From assembly GCF_000524195.1 (NCBI RefSeq), contig NW_020170398.1, positions 757,521 to 780,623 on the forward strand: a stretch of 23,103 bases of DNA. The letters run 5' to 3'. A program made the position numbers and the translations under genes. Below, in pieces: positions 1-11,323 of the stretch (the stretch's first letter is position 1; each line of letters begins with the position of its first letter). The notes below the pieces were generated by a model. That model saw only the letters and a list, made by a program, of their open reading frames with translations, did no database searches and was not told where the DNA came from. Source of the stretch: Echinococcus granulosus (Eukaryota; Platyhelminthes; Cestoda; Cyclophyllidea; Taeniidae).

Positions 1-299
1 ATTTAAGAGGATAAAGGCTCAGAAATGGCTCCTGCGGAGACGGAATGCCACAAGACGGTATGAAGGGGCCAACTTCAACAAGGCACAATGGTGATGACGA
101 TGAAAAATGTCAGTTTTGCAAAGAACTGAGTCTAACGTCATGAATTTTGAGCCAGAAACTAGATTAATTGGAATGAAGACGCACTTGATGACCTTAAAAT
201 TATTGAGACAGCTATTACTGCAGAAAAGCATCGCGAGTGGACTTGGAGGTTTGTAGAAGCCCGCCTACATTGTTACCAGTTTTCTGATTTTTTTTGCTA

Positions 300-1981
300 G
301 TGAGGTTGTGAAGCATGTCACCTGAACCCATGATGGCCATGCAATGAACGCACCCCAGCCCTCCTTTCCGAATGGTTTTCAAGGATTTCCCCTTGGCCGG
401 GGTTATGGTGATGCATTACTCCGGTCCTTCGCCGCTGTCACAATAGAAAAGCTGAAGAATTGACCGGCTCGAAGCCTACCGGCACGCACTAGGAGCACTG
501 ACAGGCACCCAAAACTATGAATATTATCGAATAAAGAAACTTTTTAGAACAAGGTGGGCAAGAATTTCCTCCTTGTCACGTTATGAATTAAAAGTCATTA
601 CTTCTTCTCTTTTAATTTTATGCACAAACGAAAACTCATCTATTAATGATGCCTTTGAAAACAAATGAGTGGCGGTTGACGTGGACGTTTGAGTCGACCG
701 TAGTGCGATTTATGACAGTCCGAAATTCATTTAAACCCCAGTATCAGATAGATGTATGACTGCCGTTGGGTTCGTAGTGAAAAAATCCCCTCTCATAGTC
801 AGTGAACTCCTGTTAAGTCCATGATTACAAGTCGAGTGGGGAAGCGAGTAAGCCTGTCAGCGCTTAGATCCCTCCTCCTTTATCAGTTGCTTAGGCAACC
901 CATCTCCCTGGCACTGTGCTAAATTCAAAACTATCATGAATAGCAGCAGTGGTGCATTCAGCCAGCCTGCAGCTTTCCAACTCTTGGTCTTCCGTAATTT
1001 TATAGCCTAGCCCCAAAATTCCTCATTCTTTGTAGTTAATAATGCAGCTGGATGCCTGGAGCTTCTTATTTCCATCACATGAGCACGACCATTTCCGAGC
1101 TCGTGATGCTGGACTTCACTCCCATCAACGTGGAGGGACGAAGTTGCGACCCAGACACGGATTTTTCCACATCAATTCAACACCTTTAGAACGGCACCCA
1201 CTCCCGCTGCACAGTGATAAGCTTAATGGGTGGCCAGTTTGCCGAGCATAATCCGCCACATTGGGCACTGAAACTCGTCCAAATCCCCATTGACTCCCCT
1301 TGAAGTTTGTCAGGCAAATAACGGCAAGGTACGAAACACCTTTTGCGGGCAAATACTGAATACTCGAACCTCAGTTACCTCCTGATCATCCGATGAAACA
1401 TTCCCGGCCTTGTTCTATGTATCCTACGAGCGCAAACACGGACTGTAAATTATTAGAGCCCCCCATAACTTAAGTATTTTAAATGGTTAATTACTCACTT
1501 ACCCAGGTTATGAGCAGACACATCACCAAGCTGGGCCAAATTTTATTTACATTTGCCTATAAACATAACACTTTCACTTTCCTACTCGTCTGGTCTGTAG
1601 AAGGGGAAAATTCGAGGGGAGAGCGAGTGCGCATAAGCTCAGCGCAGTTCAAAAATGTGAGCAAGTGGAAAGAAAAACAGGAATGATAACAACAGCGGGA
1701 GGAGTGTGGAGCTAAGCGTTGAGGACAAGAGCATTAGCTGCGGAAGGCTGCTTGTTCGACGCCTCTGAGCACGCACGATGAAAATAACTGTGAATCGAAA
1801 AGAAAGTCTTGTAATGCGTAAAGAGACAAAGTAGAGGCATCGGGCGTGTTTTTCTCATCAATAATCTGAAATTCTTATTCATACTACTTGGCACAAAATA
1901 CTAGCGAGGTCCATGGAGCTCCGACAAATTTAAAGACCAAGAAGGATTGATGAAATCTTCCAAATTATAGAGGTGACATGG
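300..1981. other. No gene recognised
   Basis: Mixed-composition DNA with only short chance-length frames on both strands and no recognisable protein. Part of it, from about 1540 to 2060, may be the 3' untranslated region or the last small exon of the minus-strand IPMK gene. Confidence 0.5.
1542..1547 (-). terminator. Candidate polyadenylation signal for the IPMK gene
   Basis: AATAAA on the minus strand, about 520 nt beyond the last recognised IPMK codon. It is the nearest canonical hexamer that I noticed downstream. The assignment is positional only. Confidence 0.25.
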
Positions 1982-2063
1982 CTACAACTCGCACTTATGT
2001 GAAGGGGAAAGATTGAGAGATTGGAGGAAGAGGGCTCCTGCCACAAAACACAAAGGCAATGGC

Positions 2064-5000
2064 TCACCTTTGGAGTTTGTACAAGCCATGCAGACAGTTC
2101 TCGTCATGCGAGGGATCAACATCGAGATCAGAAACTTTGAACCAGCGCGCAAAGTCGATGAGGTGGAGACGCATAAACCGGTGATTAGGAAAAGCAAGAT
2201 CAGCGGCCGACCTTGGCGTGGACCAATCGTAGCAGAGGAAGAGGGAGGAGGCCACAAAGCGGTAGAGGGTTTGTGCTTCAAACCACTCGATAAGCTGTTT
2301 TAGACGCTCCGCAAAAGCATACGCCAGGGTGCTCCGCCGATGCATGACGTCTTGATCACACTTTCCATCGAGAAATAAGCGTATACCTGAGAGAGGAAAA
2401 GAGGAGAGAGAAAAGTAGCCAGTTGAATGGTTGGAAAGGTAGGGGGATGGAGAGATAGGCAGATGTTGGTTTGAGCGGATAAACTCACCTTTTTCGTAGA
2501 TTATTGAAGGAGATAGTGACTTTCCGTAGAGACGGTCATAGAAGGCACCGTCCACCTGCAAAAATATAAGTAGGGTACCTCCTTTGAGAAACCGATTCCA
2601 CCCCAAGGGAAAAACTTCTGATTCTGTTGCCATGTGGATACTTGTCAAAAACCTTCTTAAATAGAAGGACTGACAATTTAGCAAATGAAATACACACTAC
2701 GTCCACTGCATACGGTCATGCATCCTCGAAGATGCAGGTAAATCGGGCTGTTTCGGCTAATGGGGTCGAGATCGCGGCAATAAAAGCTACTTGCAAAAGG
2801 AAACTTTGGAAGCCATAATTAAAAGTGCTTAGAGTGTTATTTGCTTCCTACCCAGCATTCTGGTAATTTTCTGCTGGGCAAAACATCTTCCAAATTTCAC
2901 TGGGAGGTAAGTTCCAAAGTCTAAGCAAGAGTATCATCAACATGCCACAGACTGGGATCAGGGAGAGAAATTAGAAAGGGAAGGAGGGGAGAACGCACCC
3001 GAATGCCGGTGATGAAGAAACCTAGCTGACGCCGCCAGGGATACTTTGCCTGTTCCATGGCCATTTTCTCGGCTGGGGCCAGAGGGCCGTAGCTTTGCCG
3101 TCCCAACTTGATGTCCATCGCGTTAGGCTGCTCCATCTCCCACTGCATGTCTGCCATTGCCACCAGGAAGCCTGAAAGAGGTTGCAAAACAGAGCTACAA
3201 TTCCTTTAACCTTAGGGAACCACAGTCAACGCTGAGATATGGGCACGAAAGATCTCGTTGTTCATTATTATGCATTGGACTGACTGCCTGCAGGCACTCA
3301 AGCGGAATTAGCTCCGTGACGACTTTGCTGGTTGTTTCGAATGAACAATGAAGGCAAGAAATAACAACATTTCACGCATTCTATTTTAAAACTATGAGGA
3401 TTGTGCCACCCCCGGAAACCCAAATATGTGAATGAACAAAGCCCTGCACCAAAATTCGACAACAGGGAGTTCATCAAATGACACTTAGAAGCATCATTTG
3501 GAGAATATCGTTTTCTTCATCGAATTCCTTCCTACGCTTGGTGGGCTTTAACCCAAGAGTGTATCAAATTCAGTTGACTTTAACGATCGCGTACTTTGCT
3601 TTTTACAATCACAAATCACTGTCGGCATGACGCATATGTGTCACTGGGTTCACATCCGAAAATAAAGGCGTCGTGCATATTTTCTGTTGTCTATCTACCA
3701 GAATTGGTTGCACCACCTCACACCACATATGCATTTGCTGAACTGAAGACATAAAAAGTGATTCTGTAAAGAAGCCTCCGCACTTTAGTAGTACGGAGAT
3801 TAGTTGAGTTGGGAACTATTAAAGTGGAAATTCAAAACAGGGGGGATTTAACCAACCCTAATCGTGAAAACATTCGAGACACCGTCACCAAATCCATTCA
3901 GAACGAAATTTAAGATGTTCATCTTACTATGATTAGACGATTTGGCAAAGCGCAGGCGTAAAAATGTGATTTATGAGGTCAAGGTTTCAGCCATAAGGGA
4001 TGTGATGGGGAGTAGTAGCAGTGTATGCATCACACGCGATCCACATTCACATTACTAACTGGCTGTGAGCTTTAGCACAGTTATGAGCCGATAGCTTTTA
4101 CTGCAACCTCAGTCATTTTAGCAAAGCAAAACCAGCATGCGAGGTGCATTAAATGTAGGCGTTTATAACCTTCGGGAAAGCAGGGTCAAGAAACCGACTT
4201 GGGTGAGGAAGAGAAGTGAGTATCTAATAGAAGTGATAAGATTACGACAAAATTTATATAAATTTCCCGCACTGCACAAACCACAAGCAGGGGGCAGGTT
4301 TGGAAACCGCTACATTCGTCAGAATATGAAATAAACATTTTCTTTTAAGCCTTAGGAAACTTTTCACTCATACAAAATATTTTACTAAACATCATTTCGT
4401 GTTTCATTGCTTCCTAGTCCCATGCACTCCAGAGTTCTTACCAGCCGGTTAGGGTTAAGCTAAAGTTAATTAAGTCTCTTATATCCCTACATCCAGATCT
4501 CTTAACAGGACCATTCTTACTACATTCATTGACCTAGTAACAGAGGTGATCTCAGTCCATTGATGGGCTGCCGAAATAGGTTGGTAAGCGACACCAATAT
4601 TCGAAATGAAGGTGGTGCTCACTGCTGTCGCCCAAATTTTAATAGATTTCGAGCTTTTGACTTTTAGACCGCAATAAAAAAGCATACCCTGCATTCCAAG
4701 TTTGGCATTTCACATCAAGCAACCTAGTTACAGAGGTGGTCGTAGTTCCTTCAAGCGTCATTTTGACAGTGGCGGTTTGTAAAACCACTGTCCAGCCCTA
4801 TCAGCCAACTCAATAAAGCAATATCTGTGATTTTGAATTAAATCGCCCAGTTTCGCGTGACTACTAAGTTGGTGAAATGGGAGAGTGGAAGCGATACACA
4901 AAATGAAGCTTACTTCCGGAGTCCGGTTGGTGAAAGAGACCACGATACGCAGGTAAGAAGGCTTTCAGACGACTGAGCACAGCGTTGTCAGCATTTTCAG

Positions 5001-5552
5001 GCGCAAATACCTTCGCATAGAAGAGGGCCTCATTGAAACCCTTGCGACGCGCCGAGAGCACCTTATAAACCGTGCCACTGGCAGTGTCGTAGAGGACTAA
5101 GGGAAAAAAAAGGAAATTCCCAAACAAAGTTTGCCTAATCATGTCAATGTCCTTTAGCAAAAAGGATCGAAATTAGGGAAGACAAGAAAACTGCAAATCA
5201 ACCGTAAATAAAGTTAGCAGCAACCAAAATCGTCAAATTATTCGTAAAAAAATGTGCGTGTAAAGGTTGTTAAAAAATAGTCAGAAGCATGCCAGCCACG
5301 TCACAAAAGCTTCCAGAATAAAATAAGGTATACAGTCACCCACCCCTGAAGTACATGAAAGCAGCCTCTACACTGAAGCAAACTCCCAGCTAGCAGTTCG
5401 ATTCTACGCGACTTACACTTATTTTTTAAAGGTTTCTCCGGATTAAGGCCGCCTATTTGACGATTGAATGAAACAAGCCCATCTGGCAACATTTGAGCAA
5501 TCAATTCATCGTTAAACAAAAACCGTTGTTGGTTTTCCGAATCTCTATGCAT
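2064..5552 (-). CDS. IPMK: Inositol polyphosphate multikinase, five exons, 3' end uncertain
   Basis: Phosphorylates inositol phosphates (IP3 towards IP4/IP5) and, in animals, PIP2 to PIP3; acts in nucleus and cytosol. Exons, all on the minus strand: 5552-5417, 5096-4914, 3171-2999, 2555-2489, 2386-2068; every junction is GT-AG and the phases agree. The joined frame gives about 293 residues. Seen: GTVYK near residue 54, LPAYRGLF near 93, the inositol phosphate-binding PxxxDxKxG signature PNAMDIKLG at 122-130 followed by GRQSY and AEKMAMEQAKYP, then ASSLFLCYDW at 232-241 and the metal-binding IDF at 263-265. The QSY/AEK context fits IPMK better than IP6K or IP3K. The start at 5552 has an in-frame TAG three codons upstream. 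Odd: the usual glycine after Y-(D/E) is tryptophan (W241). The frame meets TGA at 2064, but a GTGAGC donor at 2067 suggests one more small exon. Introns are 320, 1742, 443 and 102 nt. Confidence 0.9.
3628..3644. repeat. Palindromic repeat, further copy
   Basis: TGACGCATATGTGTCAC. On the reverse strand the bases that follow (to about 3622) include CGACAGTGA, like the CGCAGTGA found in the same position on the reverse strand of the 10815-10850 copy. It lies in IPMK intron 2. Confidence 0.45.
4533..4738 (+). repeat. Two short direct repeats about 190 bp apart
   Basis: CCTAGTAACAGAGGTG at 4533-4548 recurs as CCTAGTTACAGAGGTG at 4723-4738, with weaker similarity extending to about 30 bp. The DNA between and beyond is not obviously duplicated. 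The pair lies in an IPMK intron. Confidence 0.5.
4765..4792. repeat. Hairpin, 8-bp stem
   Basis: GACAGTGG at 4765-4772 is the exact reverse complement of CCACTGTC at 4785-4792. An alternative register pairs GGTTT with AAACC inside. It lies just after the second direct repeat, in an IPMK intron. No function is assigned. Confidence 0.45.
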
Positions 5553-5569
5553 ACCGTCCTAAATCTAAC

Positions 5570-8140
5570 AAAAAGGGCCACTAATCTATTCGAGCTAATC
5601 GGCCTCATAAAAGGAAAATACAAGTCACCAAATTATTAGTAGTTCAATATTTGGCCAATAGGAATGAAGGGCAGCTATTGGTTTCAATGAACAATTGAGC
5701 CAGTCGCACAAATGCAGAAAAGCTCAGGTGAATTATGGTATTCTAGGTCAGAAGTGTCTTTAACAAATTTTCAAATTGCGTTTATTGTCAAAGATTCGGA
5801 ATTACAAAAGTATTATTCACCTGTAGCAGGTTATTTGAAGGCCAGTAAAAAAAAGGCATAGGCCGCAGCGCGTAATATGCATCGTCTTATTTGCCAGCGA
5901 TTATCGTAAACCACATTATTTTTTTACATAGTACGTTGTCTTTGGGTAAATTTCTTATGTACATTGATGGGAATGTAAGACTAGGCAACGGATACTCTAA
6001 AGGCAATCCTGATAAACACCTTTTAACAAAATCACTTTATTCATAATACGTGCCAAAGTGCACAGCTTTTGAAAGAGAGTTTATCAACATCAAAAGCAGA
6101 AACCAACAAAGGAGAAACTGAAATTTGTTACATTGTAGTCGGATTCCTTCTTGCAGCCCGAGAAAGCCAGTGGGCTAGGGCAAAAGATGCATTTCAGACG
6201 TACAGAAGGGCACAGGGGGTAATGGCATGGTTTTGAGATTGTGCAGCCCGGTGGAAGTGCATTCGTGGGGCCTTAAGTGCAGACGAAACTAAAACGTAGC
6301 ATTTAACAACCAATTAATGTGCTGTATTTAACGCCTACTGTACTCATTAAAAGTAGACAAACTAAAGTGTTATAATTTAGTAAAATTTGCAGAACGACCT
6401 TTTAAATAGCAAACTATTGCTCAACCAAACTTCCAACACACTTGGTGAACAAATTCCTTCCTTGTAAGAATTTGCACTAGGGCGGTGACCCTTTCCTGAG
6501 CTTGTTACAAGCAAAGATAATGGAGAAGAAAATACATCAATGGCATAGAGAAGAGGTAGGCAGCTACTTGCCCACTTCCTAGGTCATGCAGAAGACAAAA
6601 AGTGTAGCCTGCGGATTCAAAGTGCATGCATGGTCTAACGCACGGTCGGACAAAATTAGATCTACACATCATTTTTACGTAAAAACATTGAGTGAAAATT
6701 CAACGCATTTCTGCCACTTATACTTTGTAAAAACCCAATTTTAGTGTGAAATATATTTAGCTGGAAAAGCGTTAGCAAAATAGAAAACTTGGGACACATC
6801 TTGTATATTTATTTATCTAACACTAATAATTTAAGTAAGTTGACACTCCTGGTTTCTCCAACCATTATTTCTTTAATCAATGAATATTTTTACAAAGATA
6901 TTTTGCCTTAAAGTTTTTTAATTAGACAAATAAGTTGGCCTTAGATTAAAAAGCCCATAGCTTGTTCTAACCCATTGCTTCTGCGGCGGGTCTCGCGGTC
7001 TCCGCACCAAGCCATGTTTTATTGGAGAGATATTGGTTTCTCGTAAATGTCCTGTGCTGCCTTTACTTTCCGTAAAGTTATCTTAGGTACTCCCAATTAT
7101 GTGCGCAGGCACTTCGGTCCGTTGTTAAAGTTGAAGCGAAGCCGGGTCACGGCTTTGTGGAGTCTGGTGTGGTTAAGACAATGTGGAAGGATGGAAAGCC
7201 GCTGAGTAAGATCAACTTCTTTATTCACGTCTTTTAGAAAAACGTGATTAAATGTGTCGATTGTCTACACGGTTGGTCTCATAGCTAGTGTATTACGTAA
7301 ACGATTACAGACCATGAATTGTTCATTAAAGTTTTCGACTTCTCCTTCATTGGGGTCTCGGTTTTGCTCACAGTGCTTTTACACTATTGCCTAGGTTTTT
7401 TTGACATTTGTCAGTTGTTATAGGCTTTTTTCTCGTCAGTAGGAATTTTTGTGGGATTTGGCGGGCTGTACGTTGAAATAGATGATGTTTGTCTGTTGTG
7501 TTGTTACCCCCGTCAGCCCTGTTTCTGCTCTAGCATAAATGGTAAAATAAGCCAAGAATCAGTCTTTGAGTTGGTTCAATTCATTGTGATTCGGAGGCTG
7601 CAAATCCGGGTTTGCCTACGTGAGTTCCTATTTTGTGTTGTTCTTTATCGTCTCGGCTTTCATTCGCGAACTACCTAGCGTGCGCCATCCGCCCTGTTTT
7701 TGCCTCGTGATATTTCGCACGACAATTGGTCTATTTACTAGACATAAGTAGCAATTGTGTTGTTCTGGGTTTAGCCTAAGCGTGTCGTTTCGCGCCTAGA
7801 TTTGGTAGGTTTATTAGCTTTCACTGTAATCATCAAGGGCGATTATGTGTTCCGGTTCGTTAGATAATGGAGTGACAGTGGTGAACAGATGAAAAAAAGG
7901 AACCTTTTTCGTGTTCCCGGAGTCATGTTCTGCTACCTTAGGGGTACGCAAATCCCGTGTTTAGAGTAAACATTGATCTCAACGAGATTTGTAGGACACT
8001 TGAGAGGATTTCCCTTATTTTGCTAGACAATTCTGAATGCTCATTTATCCGCGCGAAAATCGGTTTTTTGTTTCCTGTTCATTTGGTTGTCCACGTCCAT
8101 AGTGTTTGGTTAAAGCTTACTTTTACTAAGTAGTTTTTAA
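5570..8140. other. Gene-poor stretch between IPMK and the orphan exons
   Basis: No protein family recognised. From about 5570 to 6900 the plus strand is A-rich, like the introns and flanks of the minus-strand genes. From about 6950 it turns T- and G-rich, so a different unit begins there. A single plus-strand, exon-like segment (7109-7205, AG before and GTAAGA after) is described under findings and is not called as a gene. Confidence 0.4.
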
Positions 8141-8146
8141 TTCAAC

Positions 8147-9263
8147 TTAGTCTAATGATTTTAGAACAAACGTACTACTCTGACAATCCGACGGTTTTAT
8201 TTTCACAATTAGTTTGTGCCGATGTTTTTCGGTTAGTTGTAGTTGGTTGTCTTCGTGTTCGTAGTAAAAAAATTCCCGCAAAGCTGGTTTTTCATCAAAG
8301 TTCGGATGAAATGCAAATTGTTTAACCCATTTTAACACCATTCAGTAGCTTTAACGCAGTGCAAATACCCTTCTCAAAGCCTTCGTCAGCGTTTTCAACA
8401 AAATCAACAATTTGGCGCGGAATGGTGTGCAATTCACTTTGGGTGCGTTGAAAGGTCACAGAGACTGGTTTGTTGGTTGCCTGTAAAGACACGCACATCT
8501 GCATACCTGTACAATAGGTTGCATGTATCATCTCAGAAACGAAATACATGGGAGCAACGAGGTAGGGATGTTGTCGCGGCATAAGAAGCAAAAGACATGT
8601 CCATTCACCACATGCATGAGATCCCTGTTGTGTCATTCCTGGGTAGAAGTTAAAGCCAGCCAATCTTGAACGGTGGTTGGCATATTTCCTTGATTCATCA
8701 AGTGTTAATGGTGCGGGTGTTGAGCTTGTTATTTCTCCACAGAGAGTGAGGCTAAATTATGCAGTCTGTATTGGGAAGTGTCCTGTGACAATTCCCCTCC
8801 AACGTGGCTATCATTTGCCAGTAGGAAGTAGGGTTTGAGATCTTCGGACTTTGGGCCTTTCTGATTGCCAAACCAATGCCTACTGTGTTGATGCTTTCCA
8901 TCGTTTGATCCTCATCCACCGGTGTAGCTGAGACGTTGTTAAATCCATTTTGCTGAGTTTCTTGTGTGACTACTTGACGAGTTAGTCTTTCGCCAAGTGT
9001 CACATCGCTTTGTTGGCGTTGAGTTTATTTGGTGCTGGGCGGTAACCGGCTCCTAATCCAATGAAATCGGATCCTATCGAAGCTTTCAGGAGATCACGTT
9101 TGTTATCCGAGTTTGTCTTGGTTGTCATAACTTTAGTACCACCTGCCACAACATTTGACCTGATACAGCTGCTGTTGGCAAGACCAGCATCGGACGTCAT
9201 TGGGAAAAAACCAGTGTCGTTTATTTGTGACATCCACCTAAGGTGAAAAATTAGGGCCGTCAA
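8147..9263 (-). pseudogene. Degenerate coding-like element of unknown family, minus strand
   Basis: Four minus-strand frames run nearly head to tail: 9263-9000, 9003-8752, 8663-8322 and 8341-8147. Neighbouring frames overlap by a few bases at 9000-9003 and 8322-8341. The first two meet at an ATGTGA overlap. The middle part (8414-8921) recurs at high identity, inverted, in a RhoGDI intron at 14209-14735, so this is repetitive DNA and not a single-copy gene. The translations contain residues such as GSDFIGLGAGYRPAPN and RQIVDFVENADEGFEKG, but I recognise no reverse transcriptase, integrase, transposase or gag motif. Stops and frame changes suggest decay. It could be a transposon fragment or a dispersed copy of a host-gene piece. 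Confidence 0.4.
8414..8921 (-). repeat. Dispersed repeat, copy 1 (inverted relative to copy 2)
   Basis: The reverse complement of this interval matches 14209-14735. By eye the identity is about 95% over roughly 450 bp from the CGGTGGATGAGG end, then falls to around 70% in the last 60 bp. This copy lacks a 14-bp insertion present in copy 2. Outside the limits given, the similarity stops. Confidence 0.9.
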
Positions 9264-9623
9264 CTGTATCTCATTCTGGTAGCGAAAGTGTTAACCTGCG
9301 TTTGAGGTGGACAATTTGGAGTTGTCGGAACTCCATTGCGTTTTTTTGTATTGCGATTCACCTACCTTTACGACAAAGGTGCTCGCAGAAATCGAGCTTA
9401 CGAGGTAATGCTGACCAGGGGCACGGTTTGAAGCAATTTTGGAATCTGTCCTCCATATTGCTAAAATTGTACCCCTGGATCAGAAGCCCGCGATCACAAA
9501 ATAAACAACCACTAGGTTTCGCCGTATTGGTGGGGTCTGAATTAACTTTCCGTGTTTTTTACTGGAAATGATTGCAACCACTCATCGACATAGCAACTCC
9601 TCATCTTCTTTGCCCTTATTTTC

Positions 9624-10220
9624 TCAATTAAATGTGCCTGCCATGTGACCAGACCGCCCGGCTGAAAAATATCTTTGGCCCTATTTAAAAGAGTGGACCA
9701 GACCAGACCCAGACGTTCCATTTCCAGTGTCCCAGATTCCAGACGCCCCAACCCCAGTGATGGAGCAGAGAGTATTAACAAAAATAGAAAATAAGTAAAC
9801 ACTCCTTACCAAGGGTCTGGCGGTAGTCATGTGCATGCCGATTTCTTGGCGTCGTCTCTGCCACCTCAAGGCGGACCGCTAATGTCTTCCGCCTCTTTTC
9901 TGGTTCCTGCTTGCCCTCCGCTTCGGGCACAGGAAGACCCTGCGCGGTCACATCGATTCGGATGGCACTGCCAAAGCCAAGGCTAGACCGACTTACTTGT
10001 GTTCTGTCCTCCAAAGTTCTTATTATTCAGTAAAATCTGTCTTTTTAATTTCTGAAACAAACAAATCGCTTGATTGGTGACCGTTTAACTTACCGTAGTT
10101 GCAGAGAAGGATGTGGATGTAACCCGATGGTGGCGGCTTATAAATATCATTCTGAGGTCGCGTCTTGTGATGCCTCCTTGTGCTGACCTTAATGCCTAGC
10201 CACGGGTCAAATATCGTCAT
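9624..10220 (-). CDS. Unrecognised small gene, two to three exons
   Basis: Tentative minus-strand model: exon 10220-10094 starts with ATG (an in-frame TGA lies six codons upstream, with no AG between) and ends at a consensus G/GTAAGT donor; exon 9995-9810 ends at G/GTAAGG. Both donors are phase 1. A possible last exon, 9661-9624, follows a good TTTTTCAG acceptor and gives a stop, for 116 residues in all. The protein begins MTIFDPWLGIKV, has a KPPPSGYIHILL segment near residue 30, and a lysine/arginine/glutamate-rich middle (EGKQEPEKRRKTLAVRLEV). No signal peptide or membrane segment is obvious. I do not recognise the family. The weak points are the acceptor of exon 2 (ACACAAG, no pyrimidine tract) and the 3' end; more exons could lie downstream. 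Confidence 0.35.
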
Positions 10221-10814
10221 GGCAGTGGGAGTGATTCATCAAGCTCATTTAACTTCAAACGTTTTTTGTGAATAACGCAGTTGGGTATTTTTTTTTCTCT
10301 TTTTGACGAGATACTTTTGTCAATCCTGATGTATTAGCGCTAAGTGTTCTCCCTCAAATCTCTCGCGGGTTTGTCCAATTTTACGTCAAGTATTTGGGGG
10401 CCAAATTTGGCATCGCATAACGGAGACCTGCTTCTCCCTTGACTCGAGGATGTGGTTACTGCACCCAGTTGGGACGGAGGTGAGACGTTCGTCTGAATTC
10501 ACCTACTTTTGATAGTTGAAGACTTTCGGTTTACTGAATTGGGCAATTGGCCTGAGTTCCAAACTACCCACAGAAAACTTAGCTTCAGTACTCTTTGCAA
10601 CGGATTCTGTTGTAAGATTTGCGTACCAACGAGAGGAGTTGACTGAGTTGACCTAATTTGACGGTTTGATTCCGTAGTAAGATTAATATACACCAAAAGC
10701 TGCTATGTTAAGCGGTTTAAGATTCTGACAAGCGGAATGGAAAACATCTTGAGGAAGTTTCGTGCCACCTGTTATGCACTTTACGATTAATAAACACAGA
10801 AATGTTTTCACACT

Positions 10815-10850
10815 TTAACCCTTTCACTGCGATTGTCACGCATGTGTGAC
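10815..10850 (+). mobile_element. piggyBac-like terminal sequence with internal palindrome
   Basis: TTAA at 10815-10818 is followed at once by CCCTTTCACTGC and then the near-palindrome GTCACGCATGTGTGAC at 10835-10850. TTAA target sites next to a CCCTTT- or CCCTAG-type terminus are typical of piggyBac elements and their non-autonomous derivatives. No transposase frame is seen nearby and the opposite end is not clearly identified; the related palindrome at 11324-11339 is a candidate. The family assignment is inference from the terminus only. Confidence 0.35.
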
Positions 10851-11323
10851 ATGCTTTATTTTTCAGTTTACAATAAGAAGTGGCTGAATCTAAGGCCTCA
10901 CCATAGATGTAACATATTCTTGATCTGAGGCTAACCAAATCGTCCCGATCCTTTGTCAGCCACAATGGTCGACGTTGGTGGCGAACTTGTCAAAAGGGAA
11001 GGATAGAAGTATGCATCTTAGGCAGTTGATAATCTATTGAGAGAGTGAGGAAAGGGAATCACAACAAACATCTCAACAGCCTTCTTAGAGCGGGACGAAT
11101 CACGTCACCTCACAAACTCACTTCAAGTCTACCATTGTGTTTGCGATTTCAAAGATCCACCATGGTGCACTGCGGAATAAGTCAAGACCATTCGACTTCC
11201 CCTTACTTGTTTTAATCCCAACAAATTCGTCTGCGACACGGTGTGATGTAACTAGTTGGTATGCGGTAATAAGACACGCATGTCATATATTCGTAATGCT
11301 AAGTCTGGATAAAAAATCGATGT

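Larger units (their letters stand above)
3172..4913 (-). other. IPMK intron 2 (1742 nt)
   Basis: Bounded by GTAAGC at the 5' end and a pyrimidine-rich CTCTTTCAG at the 3' end on the minus strand. No second gene is seen inside. It contains two copies of a roughly 30-bp repeat (around 4533 and 4723) and a hairpin at 4765-4792. Confidence 0.75.

Noticed and set aside
2390..2480. Purine-rich run (GGAAAAGAGGAGAGAG)
   Set aside because: It is the polypyrimidine region of a 102-nt IPMK intron read on the other strand; no separate meaning.
7451..7678. 75-codon plus-strand frame, cysteine- and phenylalanine-rich
   Set aside because: The composition mirrors the local T/G-rich DNA; no family or splice support.
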